A stretch of DNA of 64,000 bases from positions 3,410,001-3,474,000 of the forward strand of contig NZ_JAFLRG010000001.1 in NCBI RefSeq assembly GCF_017315725.1, written 5' to 3'. The DNA comes from Trinickia acidisoli. Lineage in GTDB: Bacteria > Pseudomonadota > Gammaproteobacteria > Burkholderiales > Burkholderiaceae. The notes below the pieces were generated by a model. It was not told the origin of the DNA. It worked only from the letters and a program-made list of their open reading frames with translations, and did not search any database. Position 1 is the stretch's first letter; each line of letters begins with the position of its first letter. Positions 7,182-16,108 of the stretch are shown here, piece by piece. Both the position numbers and the translations under genes were made by a program.

Positions 7182-8477
7182 ATGAAACGCAAGTCCCTGT
7201 TCGCTCTATCGGCGCTCGTCGTTGCCGCCGCCGCGCTCGTGCCCGTCCTCTGGTCGGGCAGTGACAACCTGCACAACGGTTCGGCCGAAGCGGCCACTCC
7301 GGCCGATCAAGCCGCGCTGATCAAGCGCGGCGAGTATCTCGCGCGCGCCGGCGACTGTATCGCCTGCCACACAGTGCGCGGCGGTCAACAGTTCGCCGGC
7401 GGCCTGCCGATGGCCACGCCGTTCGGCACGCTCTATACGCCGAACATCACGCCCGACGATCAATACGGTATCGGCAAGTGGTCGGCCGACGACTTCTACC
7501 GCGCGCTCCACACGGGCCGGTCGAAGGACGGCAGCCTGCTTTATCCGGCGTTCCCGTTCGCGAGCTACACGAAGGTCACGCGCGCCGATTCGGACGCGAT
7601 CTACGCCTACCTGCGCTCGGTGCCGCCGGTGGCCGTGCCGAGCCGTCCGCACGAGTTGCGCTTCCCGTTCAACAACCGCAATCTGTTGATCGGCTGGCGT
7701 ACGCTGTTCTTCCGTGAAGGCACGTACAAGGACGATCCGACGAAATCGGTCGAATGGAACCGCGGCGCGTATTTGATCGAAGGCCTCGGCCACTGCACGA
7801 TGTGCCATACGTCGATCAATCTGATGGGCGGCCCCGTGAATTCGTCGGCATTCGCCGGCGGCTTGATCCCGTTGCAGAACTGGTATGCGCCGTCGCTGAC
7901 GTCGAATAAGGAAGCCGGTCTCGGCGAATGGGACATCAAGGACATCGGCGATCTGCTCAAGAACGGCGTCTCCGAGCGCGGCGCCGTGTTCGGTCCGATG
8001 GCCGAGGTCGTCCACAACAGCCTGCAGTACATGTCGGACGAAGACATCCGCTCGATGGCGACGTACCTGAAGACGATCCCGCAAAAGCACGAAGCGCCCG
8101 AGACGATGCAGTACGAAACGTCGGAGAAGTTTGGCGACGAGTTGCTGCAAACGGGTAAGAAGATCTTCGGCGACAACTGCGCGAAGTGCCACGCCGACAA
8201 CGGCCTCGGCAAACCGCCGGCCTACCCGCCGCTCGCGAACAACCAGTCGATTCAGATGCCCTCGGCGGTCAACCCGATCCGCATGGTGCTGAACGGTGGC
8301 TATCCGCCGAGCACGGAAGGCAATCCGCATCCGTACGGCATGCCGCCGTTCGCGCAATCGCTGTCGAACGAGGAAGTTGCGGCTGTCGTCACGTACATCC
8401 GGATGTCGTGGGGCAACCACGGTACGCCGGTGTCGCCGCAGCAAGTAAGCGATCTGCGCTCGGCGCCGCTCGATTAA
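7182..8477 (+). CDS. Triheme cytochrome c, dehydrogenase subunit-like
   Basis: A 431-residue exported protein with an N-terminal signal (KRKSLFALSALVVAAAALVPV) and three CxxCH motifs: CIACH at 59-63, CTMCH at 205-209 and CAKCH at 333-337. Three-heme proteins of this layout are the cytochrome subunits of membrane-bound alcohol, gluconate or aldehyde dehydrogenases. No flavin or PQQ catalytic subunit is next to it, so it either pairs with an enzyme encoded elsewhere or works with the upstream diheme cytochrome alone. The start follows GAGGAGAG. A strong hairpin lies just downstream, making a two-gene operon likely. Family is firm; the partner enzyme is unknown. Confidence 0.85.
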   Translation: MKRKSLFALSALVVAAAALVPVLWSGSDNLHNGSAEAATPADQAALIKRGEYLARAGDCIACHTVRGGQQFAGGLPMATPFGTLYTPNITPDDQYGIGKWSADDFYRALHTGRSKDGSLLYPAFPFASYTKVTRADSDAIYAYLRSVPPVAVPSRPHELRFPFNNRNLLIGWRTLFFREGTYKDDPTKSVEWNRGAYLIEGLGHCTMCHTSINLMGGPVNSSAFAGGLIPLQNWYAPSLTSNKEAGLGEWDIKDIGDLLKNGVSERGAVFGPMAEVVHNSLQYMSDEDIRSMATYLKTIPQKHEAPETMQYETSEKFGDELLQTGKKIFGDNCAKCHADNGLGKPPAYPPLANNQSIQMPSAVNPIRMVLNGGYPPSTEGNPHPYGMPPFAQSLSNEEVAAVVTYIRMSWGNHGTPVSPQQVSDLRSAPLD

Positions 8478-8493
8478 TTGCATGACGCTACTC

Positions 8494-8537
8494 GGGCGCG
8501 GTCACGCGGGCAACCGCGGCCGCGCCCTTCTCATTTC
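8494..8537 (+). terminator. Intrinsic terminator after cytochrome operon
   Basis: GGGCGCGG at 8494-8501 pairs with CCGCGCCC at 8520-8527, and the 3' arm is followed by the T-rich TTCTCATTTC. It begins 17 bp after the stop of the triheme cytochrome gene. Confidence 0.6.
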
Positions 8538-8671
8538 AGGCGCAGGCACATCCGTTGCGCCCTGGATTCACGCGGCCAACCGGCGCCACGAACGCCGAGT
8601 CCGAGCAAGCCGTCCTCGCGCTTGCATCGAGACCACCGCCGGCCGCCTCACCGCATTGCAAAGAACCCTTT

Positions 8672-10321
8672 ATGTCATTCGATTCCCTAGGCTTGTCCGA
8701 ACCGCTGGTGCGAGCCGTCAATGAGCTCGGCTATACGTCGCCGACGCCGATTCAACAACAGGCCATCCCCGCCGTGCTCGGTGGCGGCGACCTCCTCGCC
8801 GGCGCCCAAACCGGAACCGGCAAGACGGCCGGGTTCACGCTGCCGATCCTGCAGCGTCTAAGCGTCACGCCCGCACCGGGCGGCGCAGCCGGCAAACGCG
8901 TGGTACGCGCGCTGATCCTGACGCCGACGCGCGAGCTCGCAGCCCAAGTCGAAGAAAGCGTGCGTGCCTACGGCAAGTACCTGAAGCTCAAATCGACGGT
9001 GTTGTTCGGCGGCGTGGGCATCAACCCGCAAATCGACGCCCTCAAGCGCGGCGTCGATATCGTCGTCGCGACGCCGGGGCGATTGCTCGACCACATGCAG
9101 CAAAAGACGATCGACGTCTCCAAGCTCGAGATCCTCGTGCTCGACGAGGCCGATCGCATGCTGGACATGGGCTTCATCCACGACATCAAGCGTGTGCTCG
9201 CGCGTTTGCCCGCAAAACGGCAGAATCTGCTGTTCTCGGCGACGTTCTCCGACGAGATCAAAGCCCTCGCGGATAGCCTGCTCGACGCGCCGGCGCTGAT
9301 CGAGGTGGCTCGCCGCAATACGACGGCCGAGCTCGTCGCACAAAAGATTCACCCGGTCGATCGCGACCGCAAGCGCGAGTTGCTCACGCATCTGATTCGC
9401 CAGCACGCGTGGTTCCAAGTGCTCGTCTTCACGCGCACGAAGCACGGGGCGAACCGGCTCGCCGAGCAACTGACGAAAGACGGGGTCAGCGCGCTCGCGA
9501 TCCACGGCAACAAGAGCCAATCGGCGCGTACGCGCGCGCTGGCCGAATTCAAGGACGGCACGCTGCAAGTGCTCGTTGCGACCGACATCGCCGCGCGCGG
9601 CATCGACATCGATCAGTTGCCGCACGTCGTCAACTACGATCTGCCGAACGTACCGGAAGACTACGTGCATCGCATCGGCCGCACGGGCCGCGCGGGAGCG
9701 AGCGGTGAGGCGGTGTCGCTCGTCTGCGTCGACGAACGGCAGTTGCTCAAGGACATCGAGAAGTTGATCAAGCGCACGATCGAGCAGGAAGTCATCGCCG
9801 GCTTCGAGCCCGATCCGAATGCGAAGCCCGAGCCGATTCAGCAGCGGGGAGGCCGAGGAAATACGGGCCGTCAGCCCCGCACGAGCGAGCAGCCCAAGCA
9901 CAACGCACGCCCGCAGGGCGGCCAGCAAGCATCGCGACCCACTGCGCCTCGACGCGACGGGCAAGGCGGCCAAGAAAACGAGCAGGGAAACCGCCCGGCT
10001 AAGCCGCAAGGGCAGAAGGCGAAAACGGCGCAGCCGCAAGGCCGGCCGCAGGGGCAAGGTAAGCCGCAGGGGCAGGGCAAGTCGCAAGGGCCAGGCCGTT
10101 CGCAGTCCCAAGCCAAGCCGCAAGGGCGCGCCGCACAGCCGCAAGGTCAGCAGCCGGCGCGCGGCGCTGGGCACGAAAAAACCGAAGGACAGCGTCGTAA
10201 TGCGGGGAGTGATGCGGCGGCCGGCCAAGATGATCGTCGGCGCCAGCAAAACGATCCGGGCGCGTTGCTTGGCGGCAAAACGCGCAAAGCTGCGCCGACG
10301 CGCAACGTTCAGCGCGGCTGA
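8672..10321 (+). CDS. rhlE: ATP-dependent RNA helicase RhlE
   Basis: A 549-residue DEAD-box helicase that remodels RNA in ribosome assembly and RNA turnover. The motifs appear in order: Q motif TPIQQQAIP, Walker A AQTGTGKT (45-52), PTRELA, DEAD at 158-161, SAT at 189-191, [11 protein letters not shown] and HRIGRTGR at 333-340. From about residue 400 the protein changes to a basic, glutamine/glycine/proline-rich tail with many PQGQ-type repeats, presumably disordered and RNA-binding. The ATG at 8672 is chosen because the family N-terminus [16 protein letters not shown] starts there, although the ribosome binding site is weak. The gene stands alone after a terminator and converges on the next gene. 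Confidence 0.93.
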   Translation: MSFDSLGLSEPLVRAVNELGYTSPTPIQQQAIPAVLGGGDLLAGAQTGTGKTAGFTLPILQRLSVTPAPGGAAGKRVVRALILTPTRELAAQVEESVRAYGKYLKLKSTVLFGGVGINPQIDALKRGVDIVVATPGRLLDHMQQKTIDVSKLEILVLDEADRMLDMGFIHDIKRVLARLPAKRQNLLFSATFSDEIKALADSLLDAPALIEVARRNTTAELVAQKIHPVDRDRKRELLTHLIRQHAWFQVLVFTRTKHGANRLAEQLTKDGVSALAIHGNKSQSARTRALAEFKDGTLQVLVATDIAARGIDIDQLPHVVNYDLPNVPEDYVHRIGRTGRAGASGEAVSLVCVDERQLLKDIEKLIKRTIEQEVIAGFEPDPNAKPEPIQQRGGRGNTGRQPRTSEQPKHNARPQGGQQASRPTAPRRDGQGGQENEQGNRPAKPQGQKAKTAQPQGRPQGQGKPQGQGKSQGPGRSQSQAKPQGRAAQPQGQQPARGAGHEKTEGQRRNAGSDAAAGQDDRRRQQNDPGALLGGKTRKAAPTRNVQRG

Positions 10322-10341
10322 TCAGCCGCGCCGCTTTTGGC

Positions 10342-10367
10342 GGCAAGCAGGCGCTTGGCTGCTTGCC
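10342..10367. terminator. Hairpin between convergent rhlE and FMN-binding gene
   Basis: GGCAAGCA and TGCTTGCC form a perfect 8-bp stem with a 10-nt loop, 20 bp after the rhlE stop. It sits in a convergent gap, so it may end transcription from both sides; no long U-run follows. Confidence 0.45.
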
Positions 10368-10473
10368 GACGTCCTGCTGGCAGCCAGCCCGTGCGGCAAT
10401 CGGCACTTGCCGACCGTTTGCGGCCTGCCAGCCGTCAAGCCCTTCGCCGCTCCCACCCGCCCCTCGCCAGCCG

Positions 10474-11085
10474 TCAGTCCCTCGCCGGCGGGGCGGCTGC
10501 TTGCCGTCGGTTGGCTACTTGCCGCAATTCGTCGACCTGCCGCTGCCAACGATCGAGCACGGCTTGCTGCTCGCCGGCCTGCCCCGAGAGGTCGAAGGCG
10601 ATGCCGCTCGTGAGGCGCGCATAGCCTACCTCCTGAGCTTCGCCGGCGTCGATCGACGCAACGAACAGCGCAAGGCCACTGCGCGCCGCTTCCCCGCCTT
10701 CGCTCATGGGTTCGACCGCCAACTGCACTTGATAGAACGCGCCGTCGTGCACGAACGTGAGCGCGGCGCGTATGCGTCGATGCTCGTTGTCGAGCGCCGG
10801 CGCGTGGACCGCCTGCTCTTGGCCCCCCTTGAGCGTGCGCGCGGCACGCGAAGTGGGCCAGAGCGCAAACGCGAGCGATCGAGCATCGGGCGCGTACAAC
10901 TCGCCGATGCCAAGCAGGGAGGTGCGCAGATGCCCACCGGCATCGCGCGTGATCAAGGACGCCGTGAAGCCGATCTTCGCTACGAGCGTCGTGCCGTCGA
11001 ACAGCGCTCGCAGTGCGGGCGGCCATTCATCGAATGCGCGCTGATCGAGCGCACGGGCCGCGTGCGGTTCACCGGAAGAAGACAT
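10474..11085 (-). CDS. Probable FMN-binding split-barrel (PNPOx-like) protein
   Basis: A 203-residue protein. The segment LTRD-like SLITRDAGGHLRTSLLGIGELYAPD followed by LAFALWPTSRAARTL resembles the strands of pyridoxamine-phosphate-oxidase-like split barrels, but I see no diagnostic catalytic residues, so the fold call is moderate. The C-terminal 40 residues (GEQQAVLDRWQRQVDELRQVANRR) look like an amphipathic helix. The ATG at 11085 overlaps the end of the ferritin-like gene by 17 bp, so the two are translationally coupled and probably act together. It ends convergent to rhlE. Function is unknown; a flavin-dependent partner of the diiron protein is one guess. Confidence 0.6.
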   Translation of the reverse strand: MSSSGEPHAARALDQRAFDEWPPALRALFDGTTLVAKIGFTASLITRDAGGHLRTSLLGIGELYAPDARSLAFALWPTSRAARTLKGGQEQAVHAPALDNEHRRIRAALTFVHDGAFYQVQLAVEPMSEGGEAARSGLALFVASIDAGEAQEVGYARLTSGIAFDLSGQAGEQQAVLDRWQRQVDELRQVANRRQAAAPPARD

Positions 11086-11896
11086 GCTGCGCGACTTTGG
11101 CGAGCGGGTAATGCACACCGGATTGGAGGCGCGCGGGAATATCGAGCGGCTTGAGCAGCATCTTCACGCACATGTCGGCGGACAAATTGCGCCGCACGAG
11201 CGAACTGATGCGCGCGGCCTTTTCGCGGTTATAGGCCGAATCGTGCACGCGCTCGGGATAGCGAATCGCGAACACGTGACGCAGCGCAATCTCCGAATCC
11301 TCGCTCTTGATTTCCATCACGCGCCGCATCAGCGCGCCCAGCACGGCAAGCCGGCCGTTGCCTTCGATCACGTTGTACTTCTTGAAGTATTTGAAAAAGT
11401 GCTTGTAGTGGCGCACTTCGTCGGTGCGGATGTGATCGGTGAGTTCCTTGAGGACGGGCTCGTCGGAGCATTCATTGATCGCACGATACAGCGTGGCAGT
11501 GCCCGTCTCGACGACGCAGCGCGCGACCATCTCGAGCGCGCGGGTCTTTTCGAACTCTTCCATCGAGCAGGTTTTCGAATACTCGTCGAAGAAGTGGCGA
11601 AACGCCGTGTCCCAATCGAATTCAGGCCACACATACGCGATGTAGGCTTTCAGTGCACGGCCGTGCTGCAGTTCCTCGGGCTCCCATTCATGGTTCAGCC
11701 ATGCGGAGACTTCGGGGTCGCCGTCGAAGTAGGCCGTGAGGTTGCTCGTATAGAGATCGGTGCCGCTCTCGATGAACGACGCCGCGCACAGCAACAGCAA
11801 CAAATCTTCGTTGGCTGCGGCACGCTGACGATCGATGCGCGTCAGATCGATGTCTTCGATGCGCCAAGGCATCACGTGGTCGGAGTCGATAGTCAT
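11069..11896 (-). CDS. Ferritin-like diiron protein
   Basis: A 275-residue helical protein with a complete carboxylate-bridged diiron ligand set in the right order: E43, E75xxH78 (in PEELQHGRAL), E130 (in CVVETGT) and E160xxH163 (in RTDEVRHYKHF). That pattern belongs to the ferritin-like superfamily, which includes oxidases, hydroxylases and desaturases. The ATG at 11896 follows GGGAGC with 8 nt spacing. It is the first gene of a two-gene operon with the downstream FMN-binding-like protein (17-bp overlap). It has no ferritin cage signature, so an oxygen-activating enzyme is more likely than iron storage. Substrate unknown. Confidence 0.8.
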   Translation of the reverse strand: MTIDSDHVMPWRIEDIDLTRIDRQRAAANEDLLLLLCAASFIESGTDLYTSNLTAYFDGDPEVSAWLNHEWEPEELQHGRALKAYIAYVWPEFDWDTAFRHFFDEYSKTCSMEEFEKTRALEMVARCVVETGTATLYRAINECSDEPVLKELTDHIRTDEVRHYKHFFKYFKKYNVIEGNGRLAVLGALMRRVMEIKSEDSEIALRHVFAIRYPERVHDSAYNREKAARISSLVRRNLSADMCVKMLLKPLDIPARLQSGVHYPLAKVAQHVFFR

Positions 11897-12354
11897 GACG
11901 TTGCGCTCCCAAAACCGCATGCATCGCTCCCAAGTTGCGCGGCGGGTACCCACGCGCAGAAACCGGTTGCAGATATCGAAATGCGGTACGGTGAATGTCG
12001 TTAAACGTTATACCCCCGGATCTTAGCCGGAGTTCCGCGAATGTGCTTTCACACTGTGCACAGACCACCGATGCATGAGCGCAGTTCCGAAAGCGGTGCA
12101 GCCGGGAACAACGACCGTATTACGATGTGTTAGACGATTGATTCCAATGACGGAAAATGACGACAGTGCGGGGAGTACCGGGACGCAAAGCCACGATCAC
12201 GAGCGCGGGCTTAAAAAAGGGTTCAAACACCTGACGCTGCCGTCGAACTCGCCTGATGAACTCGCCTGGCAGGCCGGCGTTGGAGCCGGTGGCCATCGTC
12301 GCTGAGATACAAGAAAGAGCGCAAGACACGGACCAAGCAGCACGAACGAACGCC
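11897..12354. other. Gene-poor spacer upstream of the diiron operon
   Basis: A 458-bp stretch with no convincing gene. The first 150 bp probably hold the minus-strand promoter of the diiron operon (GTATAACGTTTAACG read on the minus strand near 12000-12014). A plus-strand frame at 12075-12305 lacks a ribosome binding site and a recognisable domain and is not called. GACGCAAAGCC at 12182-12192 resembles part of the GEMM riboswitch core. Confidence 0.4.
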
Positions 12355-12689
12355 CTATGACTTCCTTTTCTTCAGCGTATAGGCGAACAACGCGTACTGC
12401 GTGTTCGTATCGGGATCGAAGTAGCCGCCTCTTCCAAGCTCCGATGCACGAAGGTCCAATCGTCTTCCCATTGCACGCGATTCGAATACTGCGGCATCGC
12501 TTCGCGCAAATCGAACCGATAAGCACCCTGCGCCTGCGGATGCTGATCGAAGACGTCGGCGACGATTTGCTCGCCCGTTTGTTCCTGCCAATCGCGCATA
12601 TCGCGTCGCAGCGGCGTATCGAGTCGAATCAAACGGCCACGCTGCGAACCCCTAGCGTATGCCGCCTCGAAACGCGCATTGAAATCCAT
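12355..12689 (-). pseudogene. Frameshifted small hypothetical gene
   Basis: Two minus-strand frames join into one sensible protein. From the ATG at 12689, which follows GAGGAAA, the frame encodes about 86 residues beginning MDFNARFEAAYARGSQRGR and ending WTFVHRSLE near 12432. The continuation GGYFDPDTNTQYALFAYTLKKRKS lies in the adjacent frame and stops at 12355. A 1-base loss or 2-base gain around 12427-12435 separates them. No slippery heptamer or stimulatory structure is seen, so this is a real mutation or a sequence error rather than programmed frameshifting. The intact product would be about 110 residues, charged and soluble; I do not recognise the family. Confidence 0.65.
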
Positions 12690-12919
12690 GCCGATCTTTT
12701 CCTCGGTTCAAAGCCAACCCGCTTTTTATGAGGCATGGATTCGAATGAACGTGACGCGCCAAACGACGACACAGCAACCAAACTCGGATTTATCCGAAGA
12801 GAATGGGCCGCTTGCTATCGTATCGGCCAATAACCCAAAATTCGATTCACCTAAATTGTGAGACGACGATGTGACGCGCCCCACCCCGCCCAGCAAGCGC
12901 CGCAAGCTTGGCAGTTGTT

Positions 12920-14557
12920 TCAAAACCCCGCCGCCAGCCCGTCGCGCCGCGTATCGCTGGCCGCGACATACCCGCGCTCCGGCTCGTCATGCGACAGCTT
13001 CCAAATGTATTGCCCCGAGCCGAAGTCCATATAGGGATCGTCGATCGCCTTGATCCGATGCCCGCGCGCCTCGAGCGCATGCGCGACACCACCGTCGAAC
13101 GTCGACTCGATGTCGAGCGTGAAATCGCGATTGACCTTCCAACGCGGCGCATCGCAAGCCGCTTGCGGCTGCTGACCGTAGTCGAGCATCCGCACGACCG
13201 ATTGCAGATGCCCCTGCGGCTGCATGTCGCCGCCCATGACGCCAAAACTCATCACCGGCAATTGCCGACCGTCGATGCGCTCGGTCACGAATGCCGGAAT
13301 GATGGTGTGAAACGGCCGCTTTCCGCCCGCGACGACATTGGGCGAACGCGGGTCCATCGAAAACCCGCAGCCGCGATTTTGCAGCGCGATGCCGGTGTCC
13401 GGCACCACGACGCCCGAGCCGAAGCCCATGTAATTCGACTGGATGAAGCTCACCATCATCCCGTGCTCGTCAGCGGCGGTCAGATAGATCGTGCCGCCGG
13501 CTCGCGGCATGCCGAACGCGAATTGCGTCGCGCGCTTCGGGTCGATCAACGCGGCGCGTGAGTCCAGATAGGCATCGTCGAGCATCTGCTCGGGCGTCAC
13601 GTCCATCGCGCGCGGGTCGGCCACGTAGCGATATACATCGGCGAACGCGAGCTTCATCGCCTCGATTTGCAGATGCTGCGAGTCGATGCCGTCGCGCGAG
13701 AGCGAACCCAAGTCGAACCGCTCCAGAATGCCCAGCGCAATCAACGCCGCGATGCCTTGGCCGTTCGGTGGAATTTCATGGACGGTACGGCCGCGGTAAT
13801 CTTTCCCAATCGGCTCGACCCACATCGGCCGGTAATCGGCCAGATCGGCGGCGGTCATCGCGCCGCCGCCCTCGCGCGCGAATGTCGCGATGCGCTGAGC
13901 CGGCTCGCCTTCATAGAATGCACGCGGCCCTTGCGTCGCCAGCAGCCGCAGCGTGCGCGCGTGGCCAGGCAGGCGCACGAGTTCGCTCACGAGCGGCGCG
14001 CGCCCGTGCGGCATGAAGGTATCGGCGAAGCCGGGTTGGTCCTTCAACTCGGGCACCGCCGCGGCCCACTTTCGCGCGACGATGCTGGCAACGGCGTAGC
14101 CGCGCTCGGCGATCTCGATCGCGCTCGCCATCAGGTCGCCGAACGGCAGCAAGCCGAACTTGGCATGCAGCGCCTCCCAACCCGCGATCACGCCGGGCAC
14201 CGTGGCCGTATCCCAGCCGCGCTTGGGTTGCACCGCTACGCCGCCGGCTTCGCCGTAGCGCTGCGTGAAGTAGTCGACGCTCCAGGCCGCCGGGGCGACA
14301 CCCGAGGCGTTGAGCCCGTGCAGTGTCGCGCCGTCCCAGACGAGCGCGAATGCGTCGCCGCCCAGGCCGCACGAAACCGGCTCCACCACGGTCAGAACGG
14401 CCGCCGCCGCGATCGTCGCATCGACGGCATTGCCGCCCTGCCAAAGCGCGCGCAAGCCGGCCTGGGCGGCCAGCGGATGGGAAGTCGATACCACGTTGCG
14501 GGCGAACACCGGCAGGCGCGGCGTGGGATAGGGGTTGTGCCAGTCGAAACGGTTCAT
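12920..14557 (-). CDS. ggt: Gamma-glutamyltransferase family protein (Ntn hydrolase)
   Basis: A 545-residue protein of the GGT family, which self-cleaves to expose a catalytic threonine and transfers or hydrolyses gamma-glutamyl groups. The N-terminal half shows ASHPLAA-like STSHPLAAQAG, GGNAVDATIA and GLGGDAF; the likely nucleophile is T356 in AGGTIYLTAAD, followed by the small-subunit motif MGFGSGVVVPDTG. No signal peptide is visible, so this is probably the cytoplasmic YwrD-like branch rather than periplasmic glutathione GGT. The ATG at 14557 is used; a TTG three codons upstream is possible. It is divergent from glpR with 95 bp between starts. Substrate is uncertain. Confidence 0.85.
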   Translation of the reverse strand: MNRFDWHNPYPTPRLPVFARNVVSTSHPLAAQAGLRALWQGGNAVDATIAAAAVLTVVEPVSCGLGGDAFALVWDGATLHGLNASGVAPAAWSVDYFTQRYGEAGGVAVQPKRGWDTATVPGVIAGWEALHAKFGLLPFGDLMASAIEIAERGYAVASIVARKWAAAVPELKDQPGFADTFMPHGRAPLVSELVRLPGHARTLRLLATQGPRAFYEGEPAQRIATFAREGGGAMTAADLADYRPMWVEPIGKDYRGRTVHEIPPNGQGIAALIALGILERFDLGSLSRDGIDSQHLQIEAMKLAFADVYRYVADPRAMDVTPEQMLDDAYLDSRAALIDPKRATQFAFGMPRAGGTIYLTAADEHGMMVSFIQSNYMGFGSGVVVPDTGIALQNRGCGFSMDPRSPNVVAGGKRPFHTIIPAFVTERIDGRQLPVMSFGVMGGDMQPQGHLQSVVRMLDYGQQPQAACDAPRWKVNRDFTLDIESTFDGGVAHALEARGHRIKAIDDPYMDFGSGQYIWKLSHDEPERGYVAASDTRRDGLAAGF

Positions 14558-14652
14558 TTGTCGCAATCTCGCTCTGAAAACGATTCTTTTGCAAAAAGGA
14601 GAATACGTGAAGGTCTTACAATGTCCTCACTTTCACTGTCCTGCCGCATGCC

Positions 14653-15438
14653 ATGAGCCGAGACCCACGCCTGAGCCTGAACGCACGCCAACAGGCGTTG
14701 CTCGACTGGGTGCAGCGCGACGGCTTCGTGACGGTCGATGACCTGGCTTCGCACTTCAATGTCACGCCGCAAACGATTCGCCGCGACGTCAACTGGCTCG
14801 CCGACATGAATCTGCTGCGCCGCTACCACGGCGGCGCGACACTGCCGACGAGTTCCGAGAACGTCTCGTACACGGCGCGCCAGCGCATGTTCCATGATGA
14901 AAAGCGCCGCATCGGCGCGCTCGTCGCCACCCACATCCCCGATCAGGCCTCGCTGTTCATCAACCTCGGCACGACGACCGAGGAAGTCGCGCGCGCCTTG
15001 AACCGGCACCGCGGCCTGCGCGTCATCACGAACAACCTGAACGTCGCCAACATGATGAGCGGCTATCCCGAATGCGAGGTGCTCATCACGGGCGGCATCG
15101 TGCGCCCGTGGGACAAGGGCATCGTAGGCGAGCTGGCCATCGATTTCATCCGGCAATTCAAAGTCGACTTCGCGATCATCGGCACGTCGGGCATCGAGTT
15201 CGACGGCACGCTGCGCGACTTCGACACGCGCGAAGTGCGCGTGTCGGAGGCCATCATCGAGCATGCCCGCACCGCCTTCCTGGCCGCCGATCACTCGAAG
15301 TTCGGCCGCCCCGCCCTCGTGCGCCAAGGCCACCTGAGCCAGATCGACGCGCTGTTCACCGATCAACCGGCGCCGCCGGAGATCGCCGAGACGCTCGCGG
15401 CGGCCGGCACCCAAGTGTATGTCGCTAAGACCGATTGA
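14653..15438 (+). CDS. glpR: DeoR-family repressor GlpR
   Basis: A 261-residue DeoR-family regulator. The N-terminal helix-turn-helix covers about residues 6-57 (FVTVDDLASHFNVTPQTIRRDVNWL), followed by the sugar-phosphate-binding domain with the GTTTEEVARAL and DHSKFGRPA signatures. In E. coli GlpR represses the glp genes and is released by glycerol-3-phosphate. Here glpD, glpK and glpF start 1.2 kb downstream on the same strand and carry matching operator half-sites, so the assignment as their repressor is well supported by context. The start at 14653 is taken because the family N-terminus begins there. Whether it also controls the divergent ggt gene is unknown. Confidence 0.9.
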   Translation: MSRDPRLSLNARQQALLDWVQRDGFVTVDDLASHFNVTPQTIRRDVNWLADMNLLRRYHGGATLPTSSENVSYTARQRMFHDEKRRIGALVATHIPDQASLFINLGTTTEEVARALNRHRGLRVITNNLNVANMMSGYPECEVLITGGIVRPWDKGIVGELAIDFIRQFKVDFAIIGTSGIEFDGTLRDFDTREVRVSEAIIEHARTAFLAADHSKFGRPALVRQGHLSQIDALFTDQPAPPEIAETLAAAGTQVYVAKTD

Positions 15439-15727
15439 GCAGGGCGGGCGCCTTATTCCATGCTGCATCGCACGCGAAAGCTCAAGTAAATTCGCGAAGT
15501 TGCCGCGATAGGCGAACCGCTTCCCTACGGCAGCGTTGTCAAACGGAAAATTTTCAGGGGACGATTTGGATATAAACGGGCGCTTGACTACACTCCAGTT
15601 CCCCGACGCATGCGTGCCGAGATGCCGAACGCGTGCCGAGACGATCGCTTGCCTACTCCCGATAGGTTGAGCGCACGGCAGCCGAACAGCCGCTGCCGAG
15701 GCAATCCGATTGCCCATGGAGAGAACA

Positions 15728-15925
15728 ATGCTGAGTCCGCATGAATTCGCCACGTTGCTACTCGTCAAGGACGCCCCCAACCAAGTCGATATGGACCGCG
15801 AAGAACTCGACGCCCTGCTCGAGCAGCAACTCGTGCAACTCGAAAGTCTCGGCTCGGGCCATCAGCAATGGCGCTTGACCGAGTCCGGCGACTCGGCGAT
15901 TCGCGCGATCAAACGCTTCTCCTAG
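15728..15925 (+). CDS. Small hypothetical protein, 65 residues
   Basis: A short acidic protein starting MLSPHEFATLLLVKDAPNQV and rich in glutamate and glutamine (DREELDALLEQQLVQLE). The ATG at 15728 follows GGAGAGAACA, a good ribosome binding site. The arrangement of a helix, a turn and HQQWRLTESGDSAIRAIKRF resembles a small winged-helix wing (QWRLTESG), so a DNA-associated role is possible, but this is only an impression. No operon partner is visible. The codon usage is like the surrounding core genes. Confidence 0.6.
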   Translation: MLSPHEFATLLLVKDAPNQVDMDREELDALLEQQLVQLESLGSGHQQWRLTESGDSAIRAIKRFS

Positions 15926-16108
15926 CTTCCGCTTGGCTTTTTGCCGCTGCCGCGGTTGCGCGCATGGGCTCTAGCGCCCTCGCGCGGGCCATGCGCAGCC
16001 GCCATCTCATCCGAACCGTAGCTGAAAACGAGTCGAGGCGTTGACTCGTTGCCGCCGTGCGCGTCCGCCTCGCGGCCAAGGTCGCGCATCGCGCCGTTCG
16101 CCGCGCGA

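Noticed and set aside
12075..12305. A 76-codon plus-strand frame
   Set aside because: No ribosome binding site at either possible start and no recognisable sequence; left as spacer.
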